Part shown: piece by piece, positions 14,381 to 21,932 of the stretch
Layout: each line of letters opens with the position of its first letter
How positions within the stretch are numbered: the first letter of the stretch is position 1
NCBI GenBank assembly: GCA_046565765.1
Contig: JBKHXX010000002.1
Location: forward strand, 1-42,411
Length of the DNA stretch: 42,411 bases
Direction: 5' to 3'
Origin: JBFMCT01 sp046565765
GTDB lineage: Bacteria > Actinomycetota > Acidimicrobiia > Acidimicrobiales > AC-14
Notes under the pieces: generated by a model
The model's input: only the letters and a program-made list of their open reading frames with translations
Told to the model about the DNA's origin: nothing
The model's database searches: none
Translations under genes and position numbers: made by a program

Positions 14381-15478
14381 GTGAGATCAGTCGTTCGTAA
14401 GGTCGCGCTTGTCGCCAGCCTCGGGCTGGTTGCCACCGTCGGGTACCCGACGTCGGCCGGTGCCGTGGAGCTCACCTGCGGGGCCACGGTCACCGAGAGC
14501 ATCACGTTGACCGCCGACATCGGGCCGTGCCCCGACTACGGGCTGCGGGTCGGGGCCGACAACATCACCATCGACCTCGGGGGCCACCGCATCTTCGGCA
14601 CCGCGTCACCGCGGGACGGGGCGGGCGTCTTCCTGTTCCGCCGCAGCGGCGTGACCGTCCGTAACGGGACGGTGGAGTTCTTCGATGCCGGCGTGGCCAT
14701 CGAGGGGGGCTCGGGCAACGCGGTGCGTGACATGACCATCCAGCACAACATCGGCGGCCTGCGTGCGTTCTACGGCGACGGGGTCGCGATCCTCTCGTCG
14801 ACCAACAACGTGGTGGCCAAGAACATCGTCCGCAACAACGGCGGGTTCTCGGGCATCGGCCTCTATACCCTCGTGGACGGCGACCACCCGAGGGCCACGG
14901 AGGGTCCTGCGACCGGGAACCAGATCGTCGACAACCAGGTCCTCGACAACCGAGCGGCCAGGAACGAGGGTCCCCTCTCGAGTACGGACAACGACGGCAT
15001 CCGGCTCGAGCCCAACACGAGCGGCAACCTCGTCTCCCGCAACCTCGTCCGGAACAGCGGGCTCGATGCGATCGCCCTGTTCTCCGGGGCAAGCCACAAC
15101 ATCATCACCTTGAACAACGTGCAGGGCAGCGGGATGTACCGCACCTCCGTGCGGCGCGGGAACGGCATCATCGTGTTCCCCCGCGGCACGGGCAACCTCA
15201 TCGAGGGCAACACCGCGTGGGGCAACGCCGACAACGGCATCCTCCTCCAGGGCCCGACCGCGGCGGCGCCCGGCGCCACCGGCAACACGGTCCGAGGCAA
15301 CATCGCCTTCGGCAACTCGGTGCGACCGCCCCTGAACCCCAACCCGGGCGGGCCGTTCGGCGGGCCGACGTTCGACCTCCAGGACCGCAACGTCGACTGC
15401 GACAACAACACCTGGTTGGGGAACCGCTACCGCACGGCCTTCCCCGCCTGCACGACCATCGGCGGCGCCCAGATCTGA
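14381..15478 (+). CDS. Secreted right-handed beta-helix (NosD-like) protein
   Basis: A 365-aa protein starting at GTG 14381. Residues 1-29 form a signal peptide ending in TSAGA. The rest is a run of short repeats with N-x-I/V and G-N-x-I/V patterns (DNITIDLGGHRI, RNGTVEFFDAGVAIEG, GNLVSRNLVRN, GNLIEGNTAWGN), typical of parallel beta-helix proteins of the NosD/pectate-lyase-like group. No catalytic residues of a known polysaccharide lyase can be picked out, so the substrate is unknown. Cysteine pairs near both ends may form disulfides. It sits alone downstream of tRNA-Arg. Confidence 0.8.
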   Translation: MRSVVRKVALVASLGLVATVGYPTSAGAVELTCGATVTESITLTADIGPCPDYGLRVGADNITIDLGGHRIFGTASPRDGAGVFLFRRSGVTVRNGTVEFFDAGVAIEGGSGNAVRDMTIQHNIGGLRAFYGDGVAILSSTNNVVAKNIVRNNGGFSGIGLYTLVDGDHPRATEGPATGNQIVDNQVLDNRAARNEGPLSSTDNDGIRLEPNTSGNLVSRNLVRNSGLDAIALFSGASHNIITLNNVQGSGMYRTSVRRGNGIIVFPRGTGNLIEGNTAWGNADNGILLQGPTAAAPGATGNTVRGNIAFGNSVRPPLNPNPGGPFGGPTFDLQDRNVDCDNNTWLGNRYRTAFPACTTIGGAQI

Positions 15479-15604
15479 CGTCCCCCGGCACGGACCGGCC
15501 GGCGCCACTCACCGGCCGCTCCCGACGACGCCCGCCGCACCAGGCGTTTCGCCTCCTCGCCGCCCGGAAAGGGTTCACAGGACCGGAAACAACCAGGAGG
15601 AACC

Positions 15605-15757
15605 ATGCCGAAGGTCGACGAAGGAACCGGCGAGCCCCTTTCCGACGATCCGGGCCAGGCTGACGACAGCCTGCGCGGCAGCAAGGTCGAGGGCGACCCG
15701 GCGCTGGAGGGCGCGTCCGAGACTGGCGGGCACAATCTCGCCGAGAACACGGAGTAG
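15605..15757 (+). CDS. 50-aa acidic hypothetical protein
   Basis: An ATG at 15605 follows a perfect AGGAGG at 15595-15600 with 4-nt spacing, and the frame runs to TAG 15755. The product is 50 residues, rich in Asp, Glu and Gly (it begins MPKVDEGTGE and ends NLAENTE), with no Cys or hydrophobic segment, so it should be soluble and disordered. No family is recognised. The strong ribosome site argues that it is real. The gap 15479-15604 ahead of it would hold its promoter. Confidence 0.55.
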   Translation: MPKVDEGTGEPLSDDPGQADDSLRGSKVEGDPALEGASETGGHNLAENTE

Positions 15758-15768
15758 CGCTCCGCGAG

Positions 15769-18042
15769 CTAGCCGCTGAGGCTGTGGTAGGCGCCGGCGC
15801 CGATGGTGCCGGCGCCTGTCGCGCCCGGCACACCGGTGGGCACCAGGCGGTCGATCGTGGTGCCGTCACCTAGCTGGCCGGCGCCGTTCCAGCCCCAAGC
15901 GTGGACGGTGCCGTCCTCCTTGAGCCACATGCTGTGGAAGGCGCCCGCGGCGATGTCCCTGATGGAGCCGCCACCCAGGAACACGGGGAAGTTGCGGTCG
16001 ATCTTGGTGCCGTCGCCCACCTGCCCGGCGCCGTTCCAGCCCCACGCGTAGATCGTGCCGTCGCCCTCGAGGGCCAAGGTGTGGAGGGCCCCCCCGACCA
16101 CCTTGTAGATGTTGCTGGCCCCGTTGGTGCGGGTGGGCAGGTGGCGGTCGAGGTTGTCCCGAAGGCCGAGCTGGCCGAGGGCGTTCCAACCCCACAGGTA
16201 CAGGCTGGCGTTGGACACGGCCATGGAGTGGTAGTAGCCGCTCCCGATCTCGTACACGCCCGTCAGGCCGCTCACCGGCACGGGCGTGTGGCGGTCGACG
16301 ATGGTGCCGTCGCCCAGCTGGCCCACGCCGTTCCAGCCCCAGGCGCGGACGGTGCCGTCGTTCTTCAGGGCCATGCTGTGGTACGCCCCCGCTGCGACCG
16401 ACGACATGCCGGTCAGGCCGGGCACCTTCGTCGGCGAGTGGCGGTCGGTAGTGGTGCCGTCGCCCAGCTGGCCCACGATGTTCCAGCCCCATGTCCAGAC
16501 GGTGCCGTCGGACTTGACCGCCATCGAGTGGTACGGACCGGCGGACACCTCGACCACGTCGGTCAGGCCCGGAACCTGCACGGGTGACCTGCGGTCGGTG
16601 GTGGTGCCGTCACCCAGCTGGCCGGCGCCGTTCCAGCCCCAGGCCCAGACCGTGCCGTCCCGCTTGAGGGCGAGGCTGTGGAAGGCGCCGCCTGAAACGG
16701 AGGCCAGGTTGGTGAGGTCTCCCGACTCGGTGGGGGCGTGGCGGTCGGTGGTGGTGCCGTCGCCCACCGCGCCCAGCACGTTCCAGCCCCAGGCCTCCGC
16801 CACTGTGGAACGCAGCTCGTAGATGCCGATGTCGACGCTGGCCGTGCCGTCACCGTCACCCTCGACGACGCGTGGGTTGCCGTCGAAGTCGGTGGTGGGG
16901 AGGTGGGGGGCCGTGTTGGAGCCGCCGTCGATGACGTCCGACGGGGGCAGGATGTGCTGGTCGTGGGGCGACACCCGGAAGCGGGGATCGGTGCCCACGT
17001 TGCCGTCGGCCCCGATGAGGGTGCCGCAGCCGATGGTGGGCGAGGCGGTCCCGTTGTAGAGCGAGTTGTGCGAGAAGGTCCACGGGAGCTCAGGGGGCGA
17101 TAGCGATTCGCATCGCATCACGGTGCTCGCGGCGGTTCCCCACAGGATGTTGTTGTAAAGCCGGACCGGCGAGCCAAGGAGCGAGACGGCCGAGCCAGAC
17201 GGGGCGGCATTGGCCACGACGTTGTTCTGTGTCAGCGTCGCCTCCAGCGAGTCATCCGAGAACGACGCCACGCCGCCGCCGAAAGAGGCCGCCGAATTGC
17301 GGGAGATGATGTTCTGCACGACGACGGCGTCAGTGCCGAACAGTGTGATGCCGCCGCCGTACCCGCCGGTGGCGTCGTTGTCGAGCATGAGGTTGTTCTT
17401 GATGACGGCGCCGGTTCCTTCGACGGCGATGCCGCCACCAACCGCCCCAGTGTTGTCCATGATCCAGTTCCCGATGATCTGCGGCGAACCGCCGTTGATC
17501 CCAATGCCGCCACCGGCGATTTCCGAGGCGGGACTCGGCCCGTTCTCGCGAACCTGGTTCTTTTCGAGATAGGGCGAGCCGTTCTCGATTCCGACACCAG
17601 CCCCGCCGTTGTCGGCCTTGTTGGCGATGATGTGGTTGCCGATCAGGGTGGGGGAGGCGCCTACGATGCGGACGCCGCCGCCGAACTGGCCGAGGCCGTC
17701 GCGGATGGTGAAGTCCCTGAGGATTGCGGCCCGGCCCTCGCCCTCGTCGAAGGTGACGACCGGCCCGCCGTTGTCGCCGGAGATCGTCGTGTTGAAGAAC
17801 TGGCCCGACGAGGACTTGACCTCGATCGCCTTGCCCTTGAAGTCGATGCGCTCGTGGTAGGTGCCGGGGGCGACCACCACCGTGTCGCCGTTGGAGGCGG
17901 CGTCGATGGCGGCCTGGATCGTCGGCTGGCCGGCTGGGACGTTGATGACCGTGGCGGCGGAGGCCGGGGCAAGGGGAGCGGCCGTCAGCCCAGCGGCCAG
18001 CAGGCCGGCTGCGGCCAACGTCGAGGACATCCTGATCTTCAT
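15769..18042 (-). CDS. Secreted beta-helix plus RCC1-repeat beta-propeller protein
   Basis: A 757-aa protein. I start at ATG 18042 (MKIRMSSTLAAAG), which gives a standard signal peptide ending in APASA; the longer frame to 18189 has no such start. Residues 35-365 are a right-handed beta-helix opening with PTIQAAIDAASNGDTVVVAP, the motif of pectate-lyase-like proteins. Residues 400-757 hold seven RCC1-type units, each with a WGWN core (AWGWNGAGQLGDGT) and a G-x-x-H-S/T-L/M-A-L repeat. Seven units are enough to close a seven-bladed propeller. It should be exported and may bind cell-surface or polysaccharide partners. The adjacent 14381 gene is also a beta-helix protein. Confidence 0.88.
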   Translation of the reverse strand: MKIRMSSTLAAAGLLAAGLTAAPLAPASAATVINVPAGQPTIQAAIDAASNGDTVVVAPGTYHERIDFKGKAIEVKSSSGQFFNTTISGDNGGPVVTFDEGEGRAAILRDFTIRDGLGQFGGGVRIVGASPTLIGNHIIANKADNGGAGVGIENGSPYLEKNQVRENGPSPASEIAGGGIGINGGSPQIIGNWIMDNTGAVGGGIAVEGTGAVIKNNLMLDNDATGGYGGGITLFGTDAVVVQNIISRNSAASFGGGVASFSDDSLEATLTQNNVVANAAPSGSAVSLLGSPVRLYNNILWGTAASTVMRCESLSPPELPWTFSHNSLYNGTASPTIGCGTLIGADGNVGTDPRFRVSPHDQHILPPSDVIDGGSNTAPHLPTTDFDGNPRVVEGDGDGTASVDIGIYELRSTVAEAWGWNVLGAVGDGTTTDRHAPTESGDLTNLASVSGGAFHSLALKRDGTVWAWGWNGAGQLGDGTTTDRRSPVQVPGLTDVVEVSAGPYHSMAVKSDGTVWTWGWNIVGQLGDGTTTDRHSPTKVPGLTGMSSVAAGAYHSMALKNDGTVRAWGWNGVGQLGDGTIVDRHTPVPVSGLTGVYEIGSGYYHSMAVSNASLYLWGWNALGQLGLRDNLDRHLPTRTNGASNIYKVVGGALHTLALEGDGTIYAWGWNGAGQVGDGTKIDRNFPVFLGGGSIRDIAAGAFHSMWLKEDGTVHAWGWNGAGQLGDGTTIDRLVPTGVPGATGAGTIGAGAYHSLSG

Positions 18043-18125
18043 GACTCCCAGCTCCATCTCCGCCGCTGCCCACTGCAAGACGGTCCTGGTGAGGTATCGG
18101 CCGGGCCGGTGGCGATCCTGAGCGA

Positions 18126-18135
18126 TTACCGGTAA
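18126..18135. promoter_or_regulatory. Palindrome TTACCGGTAA in a divergent promoter region
   Basis: A perfect 10-bp palindrome in the 147 nt between the divergent RCC1 and Excalibur-like genes. It could be an operator shared by both. No other evidence. Confidence 0.25.
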
Positions 18136-18172
18136 CGCCGGGACCTCCGTACCGTTGTCGGTGGGGACAGGC

Positions 18173-18182
18173 GGGGGGGGGG
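18173..18182 (+). repeat. G10 homopolymer in the ribosome-binding region
   Basis: Ten consecutive G bases end 7 nt before ATG 18190, in the place of the ribosome site. Length change by slipped-strand pairing would change translation initiation or promoter spacing. Confidence 0.6.
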
Positions 18183-18189
18183 AACACAA

Positions 18190-18702
18190 ATGAAGATCTC
18201 ACGGCGGCTTCGGCTGGGGTTGTTGGCGGTTGCGGTCCTGGGCGTGATCGGGATGCTGGGCGACGACTCGGAGACGGCCGACTCCTCGCCCACGACACAG
18301 AGCACTCAGACCGTGCCGGTCGTCCCACCGGCGCCCGAGGAGACGACAACGTCGACTTCCACCTCGACGTCGACCACGTCCACCTCGACCACCACGACCA
18401 CCACGACCACCGCGGCCCCGGTCACGACGATCGCCCGAGCGGTCGTACCGGTCACGACGGAGGCCACTCCGGCTCCGACCCGGGCCCCAGCCACGGCCGC
18501 ACGCACGACGGTTGCGGCTGCGTCCGACTCCGGCTGCCACCCCTCCTACGAGGGCGCCTGCGTGCCGTTCGCCTCGGACGTGGACTGTGCGGGCGGGAGC
18601 GGGAACGGCCCGGCCTACGTGTCGACCAAGAACCTCCGCGTCGTGGGACCCGACGAGTACGGCCTCGACAGCGACAACGACGGACTCGCCTGCGAGTCCT
18701 GA
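18190..18702 (+). CDS. Secreted Excalibur-like protein with Thr-rich linker
   Basis: A 170-aa protein with an N-terminal hydrophobic helix (residues 8-24) that acts as signal or anchor. A long Thr/Ser/Pro/Ala-rich linker (about 30-118, nearly all Thr at 52-75) follows, then a C-terminal cysteine-containing domain. The end reads YGLDSDNDGLACES, the DxDxDGxxCE calcium-binding signature of Excalibur domains, and two further cysteines (SGCHPSYEGACVPF) precede it. It is probably anchored at the cell surface with the linker spanning the wall. It is divergent from the RCC1 gene. Confidence 0.8.
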   Translation: MKISRRLRLGLLAVAVLGVIGMLGDDSETADSSPTTQSTQTVPVVPPAPEETTTSTSTSTSTTSTSTTTTTTTTAAPVTTIARAVVPVTTEATPAPTRAPATAARTTVAAASDSGCHPSYEGACVPFASDVDCAGGSGNGPAYVSTKNLRVVGPDEYGLDSDNDGLACES

Positions 18703-18706
18703 AGTC

Positions 18707-18799
18707 TGGCGGAGAGGAAGGGATTTGAACCCTTGAGGAGGCTTTACACCCCCTAATCGCTTAGCAGGCGATCACCTTCGGCCGCTCGGTCACCTCTCC
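18707..18799 (-). tRNA. tRNA-Ser(GCT)
   Basis: The minus strand gives acceptor GGAGAGG / CCTCTCC, a long variable arm typical of tRNA-Ser, the anticodon loop CTGCTAA (anticodon GCT) and the T-arm GGGTTCAAATCCC. An encoded CCA follows (18707-18709). Confidence 0.95.
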
Positions 18800-18841
18800 C
18801 TACTGCGCGCGAGTGTTGCACAGCCGGAACGGGCAGCGGAG

Positions 18842-18925
18842 CGGAGGGAGTGGGATTTGAACCCACGGGGCTCGTCGCCCAAGGCTTTTCAAGAGCCTCG
18901 CATTCGGCCGCTCTGCCATCCCTCC
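18842..18925 (-). tRNA. tRNA-Ser(TGA)
   Basis: The minus strand gives acceptor GGAGGGA / TCCCTCC, anticodon stem AGGCT/AGCCT around loop CTTGAAA (anticodon TGA), a long variable arm and the T-arm GGGTTCAAATCCC. CCA is not encoded. It lies about 40 nt from the other tRNA-Ser and 13 nt from the pheA stop. Confidence 0.95.
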
Positions 18926-18938
18926 GGTGGGGACGAGG

Positions 18939-19895
18939 TTACCGGCGCTCGACCTGGGCCCGGAGGCCGCTCACCCAGTGGTCGGCGGCCCGCCAGGCGG
19001 CCTCGGCATCGCGGCGGATGACGTGGCCGTGGTCGCCGGCGGCCGGGTAGGAGCCCAGGAACTTGAGGTTGCGCAGGTGGGCGTGGAGGTCGCGCAGGCA
19101 GTCGGCGACGACCTCGTCGTCGACGTGGCCCTCGAGGTCGATGATGAAGCAGTAGTCGCCCAGGCTGTGCTTGGTGGGGCGGGACTCCAGCTTGGTGAGG
19201 TTGATGTCCCGGGCGGTGAACTGGCCGAGGATGCCGTGGAGGCTGCCCGGCTGGTCCTGCCGTTGAAAACACACGATTGTACTCTTGTCGTGCCCGGTCG
19301 GGGCGGGGATGCCGGCCGAGGGCGGGGCGACCACCACGAACCGGGTTCGGTTGTCGGAGTGGTCCTCGATGCCCTCGGCCAGCACGTCCAGGCCATAGAG
19401 CTTGGCGGCGAGGGCGGTGCCGACCGCGGCGGTGCCGTCGGGAGGCGCGTGGGCCACCTGGCGGGCGGCCTCGGCGGTGGAGGTGGCCGCCACCAGCTCG
19501 GCGCCCGGCAGTTGCTCGGACAGGAACCGCCGGCACTGGGCGGCCGCGTCGGGGAACGACGAGACCCTCCGCACGTCGGCCAGGGACATCCCGGGCGGGG
19601 CCAGCAGGTTCTGGCGGACGCTCAGCACGACCTCACGGCGGATGAGGAGGTCGTGTTCGAAGATGAGCCCGTCGAGCACCTGGCGGACGGTGCCCTCGAT
19701 GGAGTTCTCCAGGGCCACGAAGCCCAGATCCACCTCGCCGGCGGCGGCCGCGGCCAAGACGTCGGGCATGGAGCGGAACGGCACCAGCTCGCCCGCGGCC
19801 AGGTCGGGCTCGCCCAGGAGGGCCTCCTCGGTGAAGGTGCCGGGAGGCCCGAGGAAGCCGACGCGCAACGGACGCTGGTCATCCTCGGTCGTCAT
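18939..19895 (-). CDS. pheA: Prephenate dehydratase
   Basis: Converts prephenate to phenylpyruvate in phenylalanine synthesis. The 318-aa protein (from ATG 19895, MTTEDDQ) has the two-lobed PDT domain: VGFLGPPGTFTEEA at 12-25, GFVALENSIEGTV near 58-70 and the family motif NRTRFVVV near 183-190. A C-terminal ACT domain follows, with QPGSLHGILGQF and LTKLESRP, the Phe-binding motif of feedback-regulated enzymes. No chorismate mutase domain is fused. A longer start at 19916 is possible but less likely. Confidence 0.95.
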   Translation of the reverse strand: MTTEDDQRPLRVGFLGPPGTFTEEALLGEPDLAAGELVPFRSMPDVLAAAAAGEVDLGFVALENSIEGTVRQVLDGLIFEHDLLIRREVVLSVRQNLLAPPGMSLADVRRVSSFPDAAAQCRRFLSEQLPGAELVAATSTAEAARQVAHAPPDGTAAVGTALAAKLYGLDVLAEGIEDHSDNRTRFVVVAPPSAGIPAPTGHDKSTIVCFQRQDQPGSLHGILGQFTARDINLTKLESRPTKHSLGDYCFIIDLEGHVDDEVVADCLRDLHAHLRNLKFLGSYPAAGDHGHVIRRDAEAAWRAADHWVSGLRAQVERR

Positions 19896-19933
19896 CGTCG
19901 GGAGACGATAGGGCACCCCTGCCCACCCACGGC

Positions 19934-19939
19934 GATAAT
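19934..19939 (+). promoter_or_regulatory. Candidate -10 element (GATAAT) for larBC
   Basis: GATAAT ends 6 nt before GTG 19946, so transcription would begin at or beside the start codon, giving a leaderless mRNA. No clear -35 box. There is no ribosome site before GTG, which agrees with leaderless translation. Confidence 0.4.
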
Positions 19940-19945
19940 TGGCCC

Positions 19946-20683
19946 GTGGACGAACCGGCCCTGCGGCGACTGCTCGACGACGTGCGTTCCGGCGCGGTGG
20001 CGCCCGACGACGCGGTGGCCCGCCTGCGCCGGCTTCCGTTCGCCGATCTGGGCTTCGCCCGGGTCGACCACCACCGGGCCCTGCGCCAGGGACTGCCCGA
20101 GGCGGTGTACGGCCCGGGCAAGTCGCCCGAGCACTGCGCCGCCATCGTGGCCGAGCTGCTGGCCGAGCCGGGCGACACCCCCGTGCTCCTCACTCGGGCC
20201 GACGACGAGCAGGCGGCCGCCGCCCAGGCCCGCAACCCGGGTGCGCTGCGCACCGGCCGCACCATGGCCTGGCGGGTGCAGCCCGAGCGTCCGAGCCGGG
20301 TGCTGGTGCTCACCGCCGGCACCGCCGACCTGCCGGTGGCCGAGGAGTGCGTGGCCACCTTGACCGCCCACGGCCTGCGACCGCTGCTGCTGGCCGACGT
20401 GGGCGTGGCCGGCGTCCACCGGCTGCTGGTGAGCGCCGACGAGCTGGCCTCGGCCGACGTGGTGGTCGTGGTGGCCGGGATGGAGGGTGCGCTGGCCAGC
20501 CTGGTGGGGGGCATGACGCCCGCGCCGGTGGTGGCCGTGCCCACCAGCGTCGGGTACGGGGCCGGCCTGGAGGGCGTGACCGCTCTCCTCGCCATGCTCG
20601 CCTCCTGCGCGTCCGGGCTGACCGTGGTGGGCATCGACAACGGTTACGGGGCCGCGTGCGCCGTGCTGCGGATGCTGCGGTGA
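19946..20683 (+). CDS. larB: LarB, pyridinium-3,5-biscarboxylate mononucleotide synthase
   Basis: LarB carboxylates and hydrolyses nicotinic acid adenine dinucleotide in the first step of the nickel-pincer nucleotide cofactor, used by lactate racemase and related enzymes. The 245-aa protein shows the family pattern: an N-terminal helical region (LARLRRLPFADLGFARVDHHR type), FGPGKSP-like YGPGKSPEHC near 55, VLTAGTADLPVAEE near 116-129, VVVVAGMEGALASLVGG near 173-189, and the closing IDNGYGAA. The start is GTG 19946. The TGA stop overlaps the GTG of larC by 4 nt. Confidence 0.92.
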   Translation: MDEPALRRLLDDVRSGAVAPDDAVARLRRLPFADLGFARVDHHRALRQGLPEAVYGPGKSPEHCAAIVAELLAEPGDTPVLLTRADDEQAAAAQARNPGALRTGRTMAWRVQPERPSRVLVLTAGTADLPVAEECVATLTAHGLRPLLLADVGVAGVHRLLVSADELASADVVVVVAGMEGALASLVGGMTPAPVVAVPTSVGYGAGLEGVTALLAMLASCASGLTVVGIDNGYGAACAVLRMLR

Positions 20684-21867
20684 CCAACCTGGCCTGGTTC
20701 CACTGCTTCGCCGGCATCGCCGGCGACATGGCCCTGGGGAGCCTTCTCGACGCCGGCGCCGACGTCGACGAGGTGTGCGCCCTGGTCGAGCGGGTGCCGG
20801 TGAAGGGCTGGCGCCTCGACCTCGAGCCGGTGCTGCGGTCGGGCCTGGCCGCCACCCGGGCGGTGGTGCTGGCCGAGGAGGACGGTGTCGTCCGCACCTA
20901 CGCCCACATCTCGGGGCTGGTGGACGAGGCCCGGCTGCCCGACCGGGTGCGCGACCGGGCCCAGGCCACCTTCGCCGCCCTGGCCCGGGCCGAGGGACGC
21001 CTGCACCGTCGCCCGCCCGAACAGGTCCACTTCCACGAGGTAGGGGGCATCGACGCCATCGTCGACGTGGTCGGTGTGTGCGCCGCCCTGGAGGTGCTCG
21101 GGGTCGACGAGGTGCGGGCCAGCCCGGTGGCCACCGGCTCGGGCATGGTGCGCACGCTCCACGGCTTGCTGCCCAACCCCGCCCCCGCGGTGGTGGAGCT
21201 GCTGCGGGGGGCGCCCACCTTCGGGCGGGACGTCAACGTGGAGCTGACCACGCCCACGGGGGCGGCTCTGCTGGCCGCCAACGCCACCTCCTACGGGCCG
21301 CTGCCGGCCATGACCGTCGCGGCCACGGGGTTCGGGGCCGGCACGCGAGAGCTCGACGACCTGCCCAACGTCACCCAGGTGGTGCTCGGTACGGCGGTCG
21401 CTGCGCCCGAGGACGAGCCCGGGCAGCCGGTGGTGCAGCTCGAGGTCAACGTGGACGACGCCACCGGCGAGGTGCTGGCCCACACGGTGGCCGCCCTGCT
21501 CGACGCCGGTGCCCACGACGCATGGATCACGCCCATCGTGATGAAGAAGGGCCGGCCCGCCTACACGGTCAGCGCCCTCGCCGATCCGGCCCTGGTCGAG
21601 CAGCTCAGCCGGGTGCTGGCCGCCGAGACCGGTTCGTTGGGCGTGCGGGGACGCCGTCTCGACCGCTGGCCCGCGGCCCGGGTCCCGGCCGAGGTGGAGG
21701 TGGAGGGGCTGCCCATCCGGGTCAAGGTGAGCGCCGGGCGGGTGAAGGTCGAGCATGACGACGCCGCCCGCGCCGCCCGCCGCACGGGGCTGCCGCTGCG
21801 CGAGGTCCTGGCCCGCGCCGAGGCCGCCTGGCACACCCGCCGTCCGGTGGAGCCCGACCCGGCCTGA
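20680..21867 (+). CDS. larC: LarC, nickel insertion protein of the pincer cofactor pathway
   Basis: LarC inserts nickel into the sulfurised pincer nucleotide. The protein is 395 aa from GTG 20680, coupled to larB by a GTGA overlap. It opens with FHCFAGIAGDMALGSLLDAG, then VHFHEVGGIDAIVDVVG near 114-130, ELTTPTGAALLA near 187-198 and ANVDD-type LEVNVDDATGEVL near 250, all family features. The open frame continues upstream to 19939, but that part is a shadow of larB. The third gene of the pathway, larE, is not in this window. Confidence 0.92.
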   Translation: MTNLAWFHCFAGIAGDMALGSLLDAGADVDEVCALVERVPVKGWRLDLEPVLRSGLAATRAVVLAEEDGVVRTYAHISGLVDEARLPDRVRDRAQATFAALARAEGRLHRRPPEQVHFHEVGGIDAIVDVVGVCAALEVLGVDEVRASPVATGSGMVRTLHGLLPNPAPAVVELLRGAPTFGRDVNVELTTPTGAALLAANATSYGPLPAMTVAATGFGAGTRELDDLPNVTQVVLGTAVAAPEDEPGQPVVQLEVNVDDATGEVLAHTVAALLDAGAHDAWITPIVMKKGRPAYTVSALADPALVEQLSRVLAAETGSLGVRGRRLDRWPAARVPAEVEVEGLPIRVKVSAGRVKVEHDDAARAARRTGLPLREVLARAEAAWHTRRPVEPDPA

Positions 21868-21871
21868 GTCC

Positions 21872-21918
21872 TTTTGGGGCGCCGCAGCCACGCCGCGCGT
21901 GGTTCGCACGCCCCAAAA
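21872..21918. terminator. Bidirectional terminator between larC and the CHAT gene
   Basis: TTTTGGGGCG (21872-21881) pairs with CGCCCCAAAA (21909-21918), and inside it CCACGC-CGC-GCGTGG forms a second stem. The outer stem carries its own A and T runs, so it can terminate both converging genes. Confidence 0.7.
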
Positions 21919-21932
21919 CGATCGGGGGTCGG

